A stretch of DNA of 64,000 nt. Source: Aestuariivirga litoralis (GTDB lineage: Bacteria > Pseudomonadota > Alphaproteobacteria > Rhizobiales > Aestuariivirgaceae). A program made the position numbers and the translations under genes. The notes under the pieces were generated by a model. That model searched no databases. It was given only the letters and a program-made list of their open reading frames with translations, and was not told the DNA's origin. Every line of letters starts with the position of its first letter. The first letter of the stretch is position 1. Shown here piece after piece: positions 44,742 to 56,022 of the stretch. Location: assembly GCF_003234965.1 (NCBI RefSeq), contig NZ_QKVK01000009.1, forward strand, positions 152,144-216,143, written 5' to 3'.

Positions 44742-45341
44742 TCACCAGAATGGGACGGCGTCCAGGACCCGCCAGGCCCAGAACAGCAGGATCACCGGCG
44801 CCATGAAGCTGCCGAAGGGCATGTGGTCGCTCATCCTCACCTGCCGCCCAGGCAGCACCAGCAGCACCACCGCCGCGGCCAGCCCTCCGAGCGCCGCCGC
44901 CAGGCAGGCGGCGGGCAGCATCTCGGGTCCGAGCCAGGCCCCCGCCACGGCAGCGAGCTTCACGTCGCCCAGCCCCAGCCCCTCGATGCCGCGCAGCCGG
45001 AACCACAGGGCGCGCAGCAGGAAGAAGGCACCCCCCGCCAGCACGGCACCCAGCACGCTTTCGCTAAAGCCGGCCATCCAGTCATCGGGGTGGAACACCA
45101 CGATGTTGGCGATGATGCCCAGCGGCACCGCCGGCAGCGACAGCACATCGGGGATAATGAAGTGGCGAAAGTCGATCAGCGTGATCAGCGCCATGAGCAG
45201 CGCGAGAAGGCCCGTCACCAGCGCCACACCGGGCGGCATCACCGCCAGGCTCGCGCCGCCCGCCGCGCAGGCGAAGGCCACCGCCGCGGCCAGCGCCCAG
45301 CGGCTCAGCAGGGGGGCCTCTTCTGTCACCTCTTCGTCCAT
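44742..45341 (-). CDS. gspO: Prepilin peptidase (A24 type, methyltransferase domain absent)
   Basis: About 199 residues with several hydrophobic helices. Catalytic aspartates are in LITLIDFRHFIIPD and GLGLGDVKLAAVAGAW. The N-terminal zinc methyltransferase domain of full-length PilD is absent, which is common in alphaproteobacterial short versions. It processes the GspG-K pseudopilins. The start at 45341 is tentative because the frame continues to 45458 and the ribosome site is weak. It is upstream of gspD and same-stranded, likely co-transcribed. Confidence 0.85.
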   Translation of the reverse strand: MDEEVTEEAPLLSRWALAAAVAFACAAGGASLAVMPPGVALVTGLLALLMALITLIDFRHFIIPDVLSLPAVPLGIIANIVVFHPDDWMAGFSESVLGAVLAGGAFFLLRALWFRLRGIEGLGLGDVKLAAVAGAWLGPEMLPAACLAAALGGLAAAVVLLVLPGRQVRMSDHMPFGSFMAPVILLFWAWRVLDAVPFW

Positions 45342-45515
45342 CGCACCAGCTTGGACGAGCCGGGTAAAAAAAGGAATGCCGGCCCGCCACGTCCCGTCGC
45401 TGATAACCTTTGCAACGATACCATCCACAGAAATCTTCGTCTCTTGACCCTCGCGCACGCCGTCGGCAGGACAGTTGGCTCAGGCCGAATCCCGGTCGCG
45501 TGACGAGAGACGATT

Positions 45516-47837
<2,322 letters not shown>

Positions 47838-47850
47838 GCGGCCGCACCGG

Positions 47851-48696
47851 CTATCGCGCCAGCATCACCGCCGTCGCGTCATCCGCCGGCTTGAAGCGCG
47901 GGAAGCGCAGGCAGTCGGGGTCGACCGCTTCGGCCGCGCGCAGTGCCGCCAGCACGGCGCCAACGTCCTTGGCGCTGGCCCGCATCAGCCCTGCATCATC
48001 GTGCAGCCCATAGTGGTCGACGGCGCGGTAATAGCCGTCGGTGCACAGCAGGATCTGGTCCGGCGTGCCGAGGTCCATGATCTCCGGCATCGCCAGCGCA
48101 TCGCGGTTCGCCTCGAGGATGGAATAGCCGTCCGGCCGGTTGCGCTTCGCCCGGCCCTCCTTCAGCTGCGGCGCGAATTCGGCGAGCAGCGCCTTGATGT
48201 CGAGAACGCCCGCATCGCGGCGCTTGCGCGCCTCGCGCGTCAGCCAGTGGTCGAAGGCGTTGTTGGGCGAGGCGGCATGGATGCGGTGGTTGCCGCCGCC
48301 ATCGCGCGCCAGCAGGCAGGAGTCACCAAGCCGCAGCGCCTGCCAGCCCGTCGCGTAGCGCTTCACCAGGATCAGGCAGGCCGCCGGCGGGTCATAGTCG
48401 CGCGGCAGTTCCACGCTCGCCGTCGCCACGTCGAAGTCGGCGATCAGCCCCGCCACCAGTTCCGCAAGCAACGCCGGCAGCGGCATGTCGCTGGCAGCCA
48501 GCGTGCTGATCCGCGCCTGGGCGCGGGTCACCAGCCAGCGCGCATCGGTGCCGTCACCCAGCGCATTCGCCCTGTTGATGCCGGTGACGCCATCGAAGAT
48601 CCACGCCGCGGTCACGTTGTCCGCTGCCCCGAGCCAGCCCAGGCCATCCTCGTTGACGGCCCCGCTCCCCTCGCTCACGGCGCCGAGAAGCCTCAC
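47851..48696 (-). CDS. PP2C-type serine/threonine phosphatase
   Basis: 281 residues, GTG start overlapping the stop of the oxidoreductase as GTGA. PP2C motifs: SGAVNEDGLG, FDGVTGINR, RLGDSCLLARDG, LLCTDGYYRAVDHYG and DDATAVM. It is the last gene of the amino-sugar operon, which is unexpected; it may control a kinase that regulates the pathway or cell-wall recycling, which is inference. It is convergent with tex. Confidence 0.85.
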   Translation of the reverse strand: MRLLGAVSEGSGAVNEDGLGWLGAADNVTAAWIFDGVTGINRANALGDGTDARWLVTRAQARISTLAASDMPLPALLAELVAGLIADFDVATASVELPRDYDPPAACLILVKRYATGWQALRLGDSCLLARDGGGNHRIHAASPNNAFDHWLTREARKRRDAGVLDIKALLAEFAPQLKEGRAKRNRPDGYSILEANRDALAMPEIMDLGTPDQILLCTDGYYRAVDHYGLHDDAGLMRASAKDVGAVLAALRAAEAVDPDCLRFPRFKPADDATAVMLAR

Positions 48697-49757
48697 AGCC
48701 TCACCACCTCGCCGGTCCTGACACTGTGGTCGGCCGCCAGCACGATGCGCAGCGAGTTGATGGCATCCTGGACGTGGCTATCCATGTTGCGGTCATTGCG
48801 GATCGCGTCGAGGAAGAGGAGTTGCTCGCGGTTGCACAGGTCCTGGTGCCCCGGCTCGTCATCCATGCGGATGATCTCGTCCGGCGTCACGAACTGCCCG
48901 TCCGGGTCCAGCAGGCCGTGATGCAGCCGAAGCGCCGACGTCCGCGTATGGCTGTCGACATCCGCCGACTGTGTCTTCGATTCCTCCATGGCGATGGAGA
49001 CGGAGCCCTTGGGACCGATCATATCCTTCACGAAGAAGGCCGTCTCGCTCATCATCGGTCCCCAGCCCGCCTCGTACCAGCCCACCGAACCGTCATCGAA
49101 GGTCACATGCAGGTGGCCGTAATTATACATCCTCGCATCGATCTCGGAGGTAAGCCTGGCGCCGACGGCGTGGACGCTCACCGGCTTCGCCCCCGTCACC
49201 TGGCACATCACGTCGACGTAATGCACGCCGCAATCGACGATGGGGCTGATCGAGTTCATCAGGTGCCGGTGCACCTGCCACTGCGCCCCGGAGGACTGCT
49301 GGTTGAGGTTCATGCGCATCACGAGCGGCTTGCCCAGCGTGCGGCCCACCTCCACGAACTTCACCCAGGACGGATGCACCCGCAGGATATAGCCGATCAC
49401 CAGCTTCAACCCCTTGGCCCTGGCCAACGCCGCGATCTCCTCGGCCTCCGCCACCGTGTCCGCCAGCGGCTTCTCGATGAACACATGCGCGCCCGCTTCG
49501 AGTGCCATGCGCGCATAGGCGGCGTGCGTGTCCGGCCAGGTGTTGATCGACACGGCATCGGGCTTCAGCGCGGCCAGCGCCTCCGCATAGTCGTTGAATT
49601 GCGCCACGCCGGGGAATTCGGCCCGGAGGTCGCTGCGTTCGGCGATGCCGCGGCTGCACAGACCCGCGATCTCGAAGCCGTCGATCGACTGATAGGCCCG
49701 CGCATGGCTCAGCCCCATGTTGCCGAGTCCCACGACGAGCACCCTGATGGTCTTCAT
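48693..49757 (-). CDS. Gfo/Idh/MocA-family oxidoreductase
   Basis: 354 residues. The Rossmann N terminus (VLVVGLGNMGLSHARAY) binds NAD(P), the EKPLADT motif marks the catalytic region, and the C-terminal beta-sheet domain is complete (DCGVHYVDVMCQVTG). ATGA overlap with nagA. Family members oxidise or reduce sugars; in this operon the substrate may be an amino sugar derivative. The exact reaction is unknown. Confidence 0.9.
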   Translation of the reverse strand: MKTIRVLVVGLGNMGLSHARAYQSIDGFEIAGLCSRGIAERSDLRAEFPGVAQFNDYAEALAALKPDAVSINTWPDTHAAYARMALEAGAHVFIEKPLADTVAEAEEIAALARAKGLKLVIGYILRVHPSWVKFVEVGRTLGKPLVMRMNLNQQSSGAQWQVHRHLMNSISPIVDCGVHYVDVMCQVTGAKPVSVHAVGARLTSEIDARMYNYGHLHVTFDDGSVGWYEAGWGPMMSETAFFVKDMIGPKGSVSIAMEESKTQSADVDSHTRTSALRLHHGLLDPDGQFVTPDEIIRMDDEPGHQDLCNREQLLFLDAIRNDRNMDSHVQDAINSLRIVLAADHSVRTGEVVRL

Positions 49758-50884
49758 TGTCCGTTGATCCATGTTTGCTTCACTGCCAGGTCGTCGCCGA
49801 GCAGCACCATGCTGGCAAGGTGGCCCGGCGCGATGCGGCCCAGCTCGCTCTCGCAGCGCAGGAAGGACGCGGGGTTGAGCGAGGCCATGCGCAGCACTGT
49901 CGCAAGCTCCATCCCCAAATGCCCCACGCAATAGCGCACCGCCGCTTCCATGGTCAGGTCGGAACCCGCCAGCGTGCCATCGGCAAGCGACAGCCGCCCG
50001 TTGTGGCGCGTCACCGTCCGCCCCTGCAATTCGAACTGGTCAGGCCCGCCCGCCGCCGTCGGCATGGCATCGGTGATCAGCATCATGCGCGCGGCAGGCC
50101 TGGCCGCGAAGGCCGCCTTTAGGGCGGCATCATGCACGTGATGCCCGTCGGCGATGATGCCGGCATAGGCTTCCGCATCTTCCAGTGCCGCCCCCGCCAG
50201 CCCCGGCTCGCGGCCCGTCATCTGGCTCATGGCATTGAAGAGGTGCGTGATGGAGCGTGCGCCGGCATCCAGTGCTGCCCGCGCCTCGGCATAGGTCGCG
50301 TCCGAATGGCCAAGGCTCACCAGCACGCCCGCCTGGGTGAGGCGCTGCACCAGCTCCGGCCGCACGCGGTTGGGCGCCAGTGTCAGCATCACCGGGCAAT
50401 ACATGGCGAAGCCCGCGATGGCATCGGCATCCGCCTCCTCCATCTCGCGGATGAAGCGCGCCGCGTGCGCTCCTTTTCGCGCCACGTCGAGGAAGGGCCC
50501 CTCGATGTGGATGCCCAGCACGCCGGGAACGCCCTCGGCCATGGCGCGGGCAACGCTCACCACCGCCCTGGCGATCACCTGCGGCGCATCGGTAATGACG
50601 GTGGGCAGCATCCCCACCGTGCCGAAGCGCCGGTGCGCGGTGGCAATGGTGCGCACCGTCTCGACGCTCGGATTGTCGTTCAGCAGCGCGCCCCCGCCGC
50701 CATTCACCTGCACGTCGATGAAGCCGGGCGCCAGCAGCCCGCCGCCAAGCGCGCGGCGCTCGGCAGCACCGATCTCCGCCTCGGGCACCACGCGCGCAAC
50801 ATGCTTGCCTTCGACGACCACCGCGTGATCATCGAGAAACGTCTCGCCGGTGAAGATGCGGGCACCGGTCAATGCAAAACCCAT
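49754..50884 (-). CDS. nagA: N-acetylglucosamine-6-phosphate deacetylase
   Basis: 376 residues of the amidohydrolase superfamily. Motifs: GFIDVQVNGGGG, GIHIEGPFL, LGHSDATYAEA, ITHLFNAMSQM and LITDAMPTAAGG give the metal and substrate residues. It converts GlcNAc-6-P to glucosamine-6-P. The ATG at 50884 overlaps the stop of the upstream SIS gene as TGATG. Length and motifs are normal. Confidence 0.95.
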   Translation of the reverse strand: MGFALTGARIFTGETFLDDHAVVVEGKHVARVVPEAEIGAAERRALGGGLLAPGFIDVQVNGGGGALLNDNPSVETVRTIATAHRRFGTVGMLPTVITDAPQVIARAVVSVARAMAEGVPGVLGIHIEGPFLDVARKGAHAARFIREMEEADADAIAGFAMYCPVMLTLAPNRVRPELVQRLTQAGVLVSLGHSDATYAEARAALDAGARSITHLFNAMSQMTGREPGLAGAALEDAEAYAGIIADGHHVHDAALKAAFAARPAARMMLITDAMPTAAGGPDQFELQGRTVTRHNGRLSLADGTLAGSDLTMEAAVRYCVGHLGMELATVLRMASLNPASFLRCESELGRIAPGHLASMVLLGDDLAVKQTWINGQ

Positions 50885-51885
50885 CACAGCGTCTCCGTCA
50901 CCTTCTTGAGCAGGCGCGGCCGGTCCGGGTCGCGCCCCAGCGCCACGGCCACCCGCTCGATCTGCAGGTAGGCGGTGGCGATCATGCTGATGGGGTCGAG
51001 CAGCATGTGGCCCGTGGCGGCGGAGGGCAGGGCCTCGCCCACCACCCGCACGTCCGCCCCCGTGCCGCGCATCCGGGCGGCGGCCTCGGCGGTGTTGCTG
51101 CGCGCCGCGTCATCGGGCGCATAGATCAGCACCGGGAAATCCTCGCCCATCAGCTCCCACGGCCCATGCATCACCTCGGCCACCGAATAGGCTTCGGCGT
51201 GAATGGCGCAGGTCTCCTTCAGCTTCAGCGCCGTCTCCTGCGCGATCGGGTAGGCAGGCCCGCGTCCGAGCACGAAGAGCGAGGCGGCATCGCGCGCAAA
51301 ATCGGTGAAGCCCGGCCAGTTGATGCGCACCGCCTGCGACAGGCTCTGCGGCAGCCTGTCCACCGCCGCCAGCAGTGCCGCATCGCCCGACCACTGCGCC
51401 ACGATCGCCGCGGCCGCCGCGCAGGACACGATGAAACTCTTGGTCGCCGCCACGCTCTTCTCTTCGCCCGCGTGAAGGGCAAGGCAGATGTCGGCATTGC
51501 GGGCGGCAGGCGAGTCCGCGACGTTCACCAGTGCCACCGTCACCGCGCCCGCCTCCTTCGCCGCCTGCTGCAGCGCCACGATGTCCGGGCTCTGGCCGGA
51601 TTGCGAGATGGTGAGGCAGAGCGCGCCCTGCGCCTTCAGCCTGCCGCCATAGACCGAGACGACCGATGCGCCCACCGAGGCGCAGGGCACCCCCGTCACG
51701 ATTTCGCAGAGATACTTGAAATAGGCCGCCGCATTGTCGGAGCTGCCGCGCGCGCAGGTCAGCACCACGGGCGGCGGCGCTTGCCTCAGGCGCAGGCCGA
51801 GCTCTGCCAGCGCCTTTGCGTTATGCGCGAGGAAGCGCGCCACGGCCTGCGGAGCTTCCGATGCCTCCGCCGCCATCAGGCTCAT
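50884..51885 (-). CDS. SIS-domain glucosamine-6-phosphate deaminase (NagB-II type)
   Basis: 333 residues with two SIS domains: the first carries LTCARGSSDNAAAYFKYL and SQSGQSPDIVAL, the second RGPAYPIAQETALKLKE and MHGPWELMGEDFPVL. This matches the isomerase half of GlmS and the NagB-II deaminases that make fructose-6-P and ammonia from glucosamine-6-P. ATGA overlap with the kinase gene and TGATG with nagA give a coupled catabolic set. Confidence 0.85.
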   Translation of the reverse strand: MSLMAAEASEAPQAVARFLAHNAKALAELGLRLRQAPPPVVLTCARGSSDNAAAYFKYLCEIVTGVPCASVGASVVSVYGGRLKAQGALCLTISQSGQSPDIVALQQAAKEAGAVTVALVNVADSPAARNADICLALHAGEEKSVAATKSFIVSCAAAAAIVAQWSGDAALLAAVDRLPQSLSQAVRINWPGFTDFARDAASLFVLGRGPAYPIAQETALKLKETCAIHAEAYSVAEVMHGPWELMGEDFPVLIYAPDDAARSNTAEAAARMRGTGADVRVVGEALPSAATGHMLLDPISMIATAYLQIERVAVALGRDPDRPRLLKKVTETL

Positions 51886-52772
51886 GACCAGCGCTCCGGC
51901 AATCCCTGCGCGCGCCGTGCCATCATGATGGCGCCGTCGATGGCATCGGCCTGCGGGTTCGAAAGCGCCAGCTTCACGTCGGCATCGAGGTAGGGCGGAT
52001 AGACCTTGGCAAGGCCGCCCAGCAGGCAGATGTGCCGCGCCCCCCGCGCCAGCAATGCGCGCCCGAGATTGGAGATTGCCGCCGCCCCCTCGATCACGAT
52101 CATCATGCCCTGCACGTCGCCCTGCGCCGCGCATTCGAAGACCAGCGGCGCGAACTGCGCATAGTCCTTCGGCTTCGCCTGTTCCGACCAGCGCGACAGG
52201 TCGAGCCGGTTGGCCCCCGTGCGCGACAAGACCTCGGCCACGAGCCGCGTCGGCTGCAGCAAGCCATCGAGCGCCAAGGCGGCGCGCCGCACCGCGTGGT
52301 GGCCCACCCAGGCGCCCGAGCCATGGTCGCCGAGCTGGAAGCCCCAGCCCCCCACCATGTGCCGCTCGGCCCCCACCAGCGCGAAGCCGATCGAGCCCGT
52401 TCCGGCGATCACGATGCCGCCATCCCCACCGCCGAAGGCACCGACACAGGCCGCATAGGCGTCATTGTCGGCGGTCACGCTGGCGAAGGGCAGGGCGGCC
52501 TCCACGATCTTCTCCGCGCCAACCGACGTCACGATGCCCGCGATCCCCATCCCGGCATGGATGTCCTCGGTTCGCAAGCCAGCCTGCTTCGCCGCCTCGC
52601 GCGAGGTGTCCATGATGGTGCCGAGCGCACCCTTGAAGTCCTGGTAGATGTTGGAGGCCCCGCCCATCGCCTCGCCCAGCAATGTGCCATCGGCGGAACG
52701 GATGCGCGCACGGCAGCGGCTGCCGCCGCCATCGATGCCAAGGAAGAAGGGACCTGTGCTCATGGCGCGCAT
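51882..52772 (-). CDS. BadF/BadG-type ATPase, probable N-acetylglucosamine kinase
   Basis: 296 residues of the sugar-kinase/actin fold: phosphate loop FLGIDGGGSRCRARI, IVIAGTGSIGFALVG and WGFQLGDHGSGAWVGHHAVR. These stretches match bacterial GlcNAc kinase-type BadF proteins. It would phosphorylate the sugar brought in by the divergent ABC system. It is the first gene of the leftward operon. Start 52772 or 52763 (MSTGPFF); no strong ribosome site is visible. Confidence 0.82.
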   Translation of the reverse strand: MRAMSTGPFFLGIDGGGSRCRARIRSADGTLLGEAMGGASNIYQDFKGALGTIMDTSREAAKQAGLRTEDIHAGMGIAGIVTSVGAEKIVEAALPFASVTADNDAYAACVGAFGGGDGGIVIAGTGSIGFALVGAERHMVGGWGFQLGDHGSGAWVGHHAVRRAALALDGLLQPTRLVAEVLSRTGANRLDLSRWSEQAKPKDYAQFAPLVFECAAQGDVQGMMIVIEGAAAISNLGRALLARGARHICLLGGLAKVYPPYLDADVKLALSNPQADAIDGAIMMARRAQGLPERWS

Positions 52773-52803
52773 GCTAGCAAATCACGGGCTGAGGGAAAGC
52801 ACC

Positions 52804-52833
52804 TTGACCTGCCGGCACTTCCGCCGCTCTACT
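52804..52833 (+). promoter_or_regulatory. Candidate sigma-70 promoter of murQ, possibly leaderless
   Basis: TTGACC (52804-52809) and TCTACT (52828-52833) are 18 bases apart. Transcription would start about at the ATG at 52840. No ribosome site precedes that ATG, so a leaderless transcript is possible. The -10 is a weak match. Confidence 0.35.
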
Positions 52834-52839
52834 GGCCGC

Positions 52840-53730
52840 ATGGCAGACCGTCAGACCGAGCAGTCCGGCAGCTATGCGGGCCTCGACACCTGGCCCGACC
52901 TGCGCATCCTCGATGCGCTGCTCGCAGGCCAGCAGCGCGCGCTCGATGCGGTGCGGCAGGCCGCGCCCGCGATTTGCCATGCCGCCACCATTCTCTCCGA
53001 GCGTCTCGCCGGCGGGGGCCGCCTGGCCTATGCCGGTGCCGGCACCTCGATCCGCGTCGCGGTGCAGGACGGTTCCGAGCTTCCCGCCACCTTCGGCATG
53101 CCGGAGCAGCAGCTGCTCTATCTCATCGCCGGGGGCCGCGCCGCCATGTTCGACACGCTCGCCGACGCCGAGGATGACGCGGCCGACGGCGCGGCGCAGG
53201 CTGGCGTTCTCACCGCTGCCGACACCATGATCGCGGTGGCCGCCTCGGGCTCCACGCCCTTCACCGTGGCCGCGGCGAAGCGGGCGCGCGAGAAAGGCGC
53301 CTTCGTCATCGCCGTGGTCAACAATCCGGGCTCGAAACTGGCCGCCGCCGCCGATCTCGAAATCTTGCTCCCCTCAGGGCCGGAAGTCATCGCCGGCTCC
53401 ACCCGCATGGGCGCAGGCACGGCGCAGAAGGCGGCGCTCAACCTTCTCTCCACCCTCACCCACATCAAGCTGGGCGCGGTGCATGACGGGCTGATGGTCA
53501 ATGTGGAGGCCGGCAACATCAAGCTCCGCAAGCGAGCGGCGGGGATCATCGCCACCATCGCCGGGGTCGACGAGTCCCGCGCCGCCGCGGCGCTCGCGCA
53601 GGCTGGCGGCCACGTCAAGCCGGCCGTGCTCCTGTGTGCGGGTGCTAAGGACATTGCTGCAGCGCAACGGCTTTTGGCTGCCGCGAACGGCAACTTACGT
53701 CTGGCCATGTCACGGCTTGCCGTTACATAA
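52840..53730 (+). CDS. murQ: N-acetylmuramic acid 6-phosphate etherase-like protein
   Basis: 296 residues with a SIS domain. MurQ-like features: the GAGTSIRVAVQDGSELPATFG stretch is an altered form of the usual GAGTSGRLG block, but the catalytic glutamate in SELPATFG and the second glutamate in ADAEDD are present, and GPEVIAGSTRMGAGTAQK is typical. It cleaves MurNAc-6-P to GlcNAc-6-P and lactate. It leads the transporter operon and is divergent from the kinase. An alternative role as another SIS lyase cannot be excluded. Confidence 0.85.
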   Translation: MADRQTEQSGSYAGLDTWPDLRILDALLAGQQRALDAVRQAAPAICHAATILSERLAGGGRLAYAGAGTSIRVAVQDGSELPATFGMPEQQLLYLIAGGRAAMFDTLADAEDDAADGAAQAGVLTAADTMIAVAASGSTPFTVAAAKRAREKGAFVIAVVNNPGSKLAAAADLEILLPSGPEVIAGSTRMGAGTAQKAALNLLSTLTHIKLGAVHDGLMVNVEAGNIKLRKRAAGIIATIAGVDESRAAAALAQAGGHVKPAVLLCAGAKDIAAAQRLLAAANGNLRLAMSRLAVT

Positions 53731-53762
53731 TGGGTCAAGAAGATTTCAACGGGAGGACTTTC

Positions 53763-55019
53763 ATGCTCACCAGGACACTGAAGACACTGCTGCTCGGCGC
53801 CGCCGCCGCCGTCGCGCTTTCGGGCGCTGCCTCGGCCGGCACGCTGACGATCGAGAGCTGGCGCAACGACGATGCCCAGATCTGGAAGGACAAGATCATC
53901 CCCGCCTTCGAGAAGGCGCATCCCGACATCAAGGTCGAGTTCACGCCGACGGCGCCGAAGGAATACAACGCCGCGCTCAACGCCAAGCTCGAGGGCGGCA
54001 CGGCGGGCGACATCATCACCTGCCGCCCCTTCGATGCCTCGCTGGAACTCTACAACAAGGGCTATCTCGTCTCGCTGAACGAGCTCTCGACCATGGGCAA
54101 CTTCTCCGACGTGGCGAAGAGCGCCTGGACGACGGATGACGGCAAGACCACCTTCTGCGTGCCCATGGCCTCGGTCATCCACGGCTTCATCTACAACAAG
54201 GACATCTTCAAGGAACTGGGCCTCGAGGAACCCAAGACCGAGGACGAGTTCTTCGCCGTGCTCGAGAAGATCAAGTCGAACGGCACCTATGTGCCCCTCG
54301 TGCTCGGCACCAACGACCAGTGGGAGGCCGCCACGATGGGCTTCCAGAACATCGGTCCCAACTACTGGAAGGGCGAGGCAGGCCGCAAGGCGCTGATCGA
54401 CGGCACGGGCAAGCTCACCGACCCGGCCTATGTCGACACCTTCGCGACGCTCGCCAAGTGGGCGCCCTACCTGGGTGACGGCTACAAGGCCCAGACCTAC
54501 CCTGACAGCCAGAACCTCTTCGGCCTCGGCAAGGGTGCGATCTATGCGGCGGGCTCGTGGGACATCTCCACCTTCCGCGCCCAGAAGGTCAACATGGGTG
54601 CCTTCAAGCCGCCGCTGCCCAAGGGTGCCACCGAGTGCTTCATCTCGGACCACACCGACATCGGCATCGGCATGAACGCCAAGACCAAGAACCCGGCGGA
54701 TGCCAAGGTGTTCCTTGACTGGATCGGCTCGGAGGAGTTCGCCAACATCCTCGGCAACGAGCTGCCGGGCTTCTTCCCGCTCTCCAATGCCAAGGTGACG
54801 CTGTCGGACGACGTGGCCCAGAGCTTCGTCAACTGGCGGGGCGAGTGCAAGTCGACGATCCGCAACTCCTACCAGATCCTGTCGCGCGGCACGCCGAACC
54901 TCGAGAACGAGATGTGGAACGTCTCCGCCCAGGTGATCAACGGCACCATGACGCCGGACGCCGCAGCCAAGCAGCTGCAGGACGGCCTCGCCAAGTGGTA
55001 CGCCCCGCAGCAGAAGTAA
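53763..55019 (+). CDS. Sugar ABC transporter solute-binding protein
   Basis: 418 residues with signal peptide (cleavage near ASAG, residues about 20-24) and a family-1 extracellular binding-protein fold: early TIESWRNDDAQIWKDKIIPAF, EFTPTAPKEYNAALNAKLEGG, then periplasmic lobes with PVL, CVPMASVIHGFIYNKD. It binds a sugar, probably an amino sugar or muropeptide-derived sugar judging by neighbours. The ATG has a GGGAGG site. A GC-rich hairpin follows the stop. Confidence 0.92.
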   Translation: MLTRTLKTLLLGAAAAVALSGAASAGTLTIESWRNDDAQIWKDKIIPAFEKAHPDIKVEFTPTAPKEYNAALNAKLEGGTAGDIITCRPFDASLELYNKGYLVSLNELSTMGNFSDVAKSAWTTDDGKTTFCVPMASVIHGFIYNKDIFKELGLEEPKTEDEFFAVLEKIKSNGTYVPLVLGTNDQWEAATMGFQNIGPNYWKGEAGRKALIDGTGKLTDPAYVDTFATLAKWAPYLGDGYKAQTYPDSQNLFGLGKGAIYAAGSWDISTFRAQKVNMGAFKPPLPKGATECFISDHTDIGIGMNAKTKNPADAKVFLDWIGSEEFANILGNELPGFFPLSNAKVTLSDDVAQSFVNWRGECKSTIRNSYQILSRGTPNLENEMWNVSAQVINGTMTPDAAAKQLQDGLAKWYAPQQK

Positions 55020-55027
55020 GCTGACGC

Positions 55028-55060
55028 GAGGGGCCGCGGGTGAGAAGCCTGCGGCCCCTC
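55028..55060 (+). terminator. Intra-operon hairpin after the binding-protein gene
   Basis: GAGGGGCCGC pairs with GCGGCCCCTC (10 bases), with a 13-base loop. The next gene starts only 11 bases later and has no visible ribosome site. It could attenuate transcription or protect the binding-protein mRNA, as is usual for highly expressed binding proteins. Confidence 0.65.
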
Positions 55061-55071
55061 CGTCTTCACGG

Positions 55072-56022
55072 ATGGCACAGCAGCAGCACAGCGGACTGGT
55101 CGGCCTGCCGCAGGGCGCATACCTGCGGCTTCTGCTGTTCTTCCTCGGGCCGGCCGTCATCGTCTACACGCTGTTCTCGATCTACCCGCTGCTCGCCACC
55201 ATCCTCAACTCGCTCTACAGCCACCAGAAGGACGGCAGCTACGTCTGGAACGGCCTCGGCAACTTCCACACCCTGCTGTTCGACCACACCTGGTCGCATC
55301 CGTTCTGGAACGCGCTGAAGAACAACTTCATCTTCTTCCTCATCCACATGTGCGTGCAGAACCCGATCGGCCTGCTGCTCGCCGCACTCCTCAGCCTGCC
55401 GCGGCTGCGCTTCCGCGCGACCTACCGCACCCTCATCTTCATGCCCACCATGCTCTCGGTGGTGGTCATCGGCTTCGTGTGGCAGCTGATCCTCTCGCCG
55501 CTCTGGGGCATCGCCAAGATGTTTCTCGGCTTCTTCGGCCTCGGCTTCCTGTTCGCCCCCTGGCTCGGCGTCGAATCCTCGGCCCTCGTCACCGTTTCGC
55601 TCATTTCCGTGTGGCAGTTCGTCGGCATCCCGATGATCCTGATCTACACGGCCCTGCTGGCGATCCCCGACGAACTCATCGATGCCGCCACGGTCGATGG
55701 CCTCAACCAGTTCCAGGCCTTCGTCTGGGTCAAGCTGCCGCTGATCTGGCCCACCATCGGCCTCGTCTCGATCCTCACCTTCGTCAACAACTTCAACGCG
55801 TTTGACTTGATCTACGCGATGAAGGGCGCGCTCGCGGGGCCCAATTTCTCGACCGACATCATGGGCACGCTGTTCTACCGCACCTTCTTCGGCAACCAGC
55901 TGCAGCTGGGAGATCCCTCCATGGGCTCGGCCATCGCCACCATGATGCTGCTCGTCATCCTCATCGGTGTCATGGCCTATCTCTTCCTCGTGCAGCGGCG
56001 CATCCAGAGGTACAGCTTCTGA
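55072..56022 (+). CDS. Sugar ABC transporter permease (MalF-like)
   Basis: 316 residues with six predicted helices. The permease EAA-type loop is DELIDAATVDGLNQFQAFVWVKLPLI, typical of MalF/UgpA proteins. It forms the channel with the next gene, to which it is joined by a TGATG overlap. No ribosome site is seen before the ATG, and it follows a strong hairpin. Confidence 0.93.
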   Translation: MAQQQHSGLVGLPQGAYLRLLLFFLGPAVIVYTLFSIYPLLATILNSLYSHQKDGSYVWNGLGNFHTLLFDHTWSHPFWNALKNNFIFFLIHMCVQNPIGLLLAALLSLPRLRFRATYRTLIFMPTMLSVVVIGFVWQLILSPLWGIAKMFLGFFGLGFLFAPWLGVESSALVTVSLISVWQFVGIPMILIYTALLAIPDELIDAATVDGLNQFQAFVWVKLPLIWPTIGLVSILTFVNNFNAFDLIYAMKGALAGPNFSTDIMGTLFYRTFFGNQLQLGDPSMGSAIATMMLLVILIGVMAYLFLVQRRIQRYSF

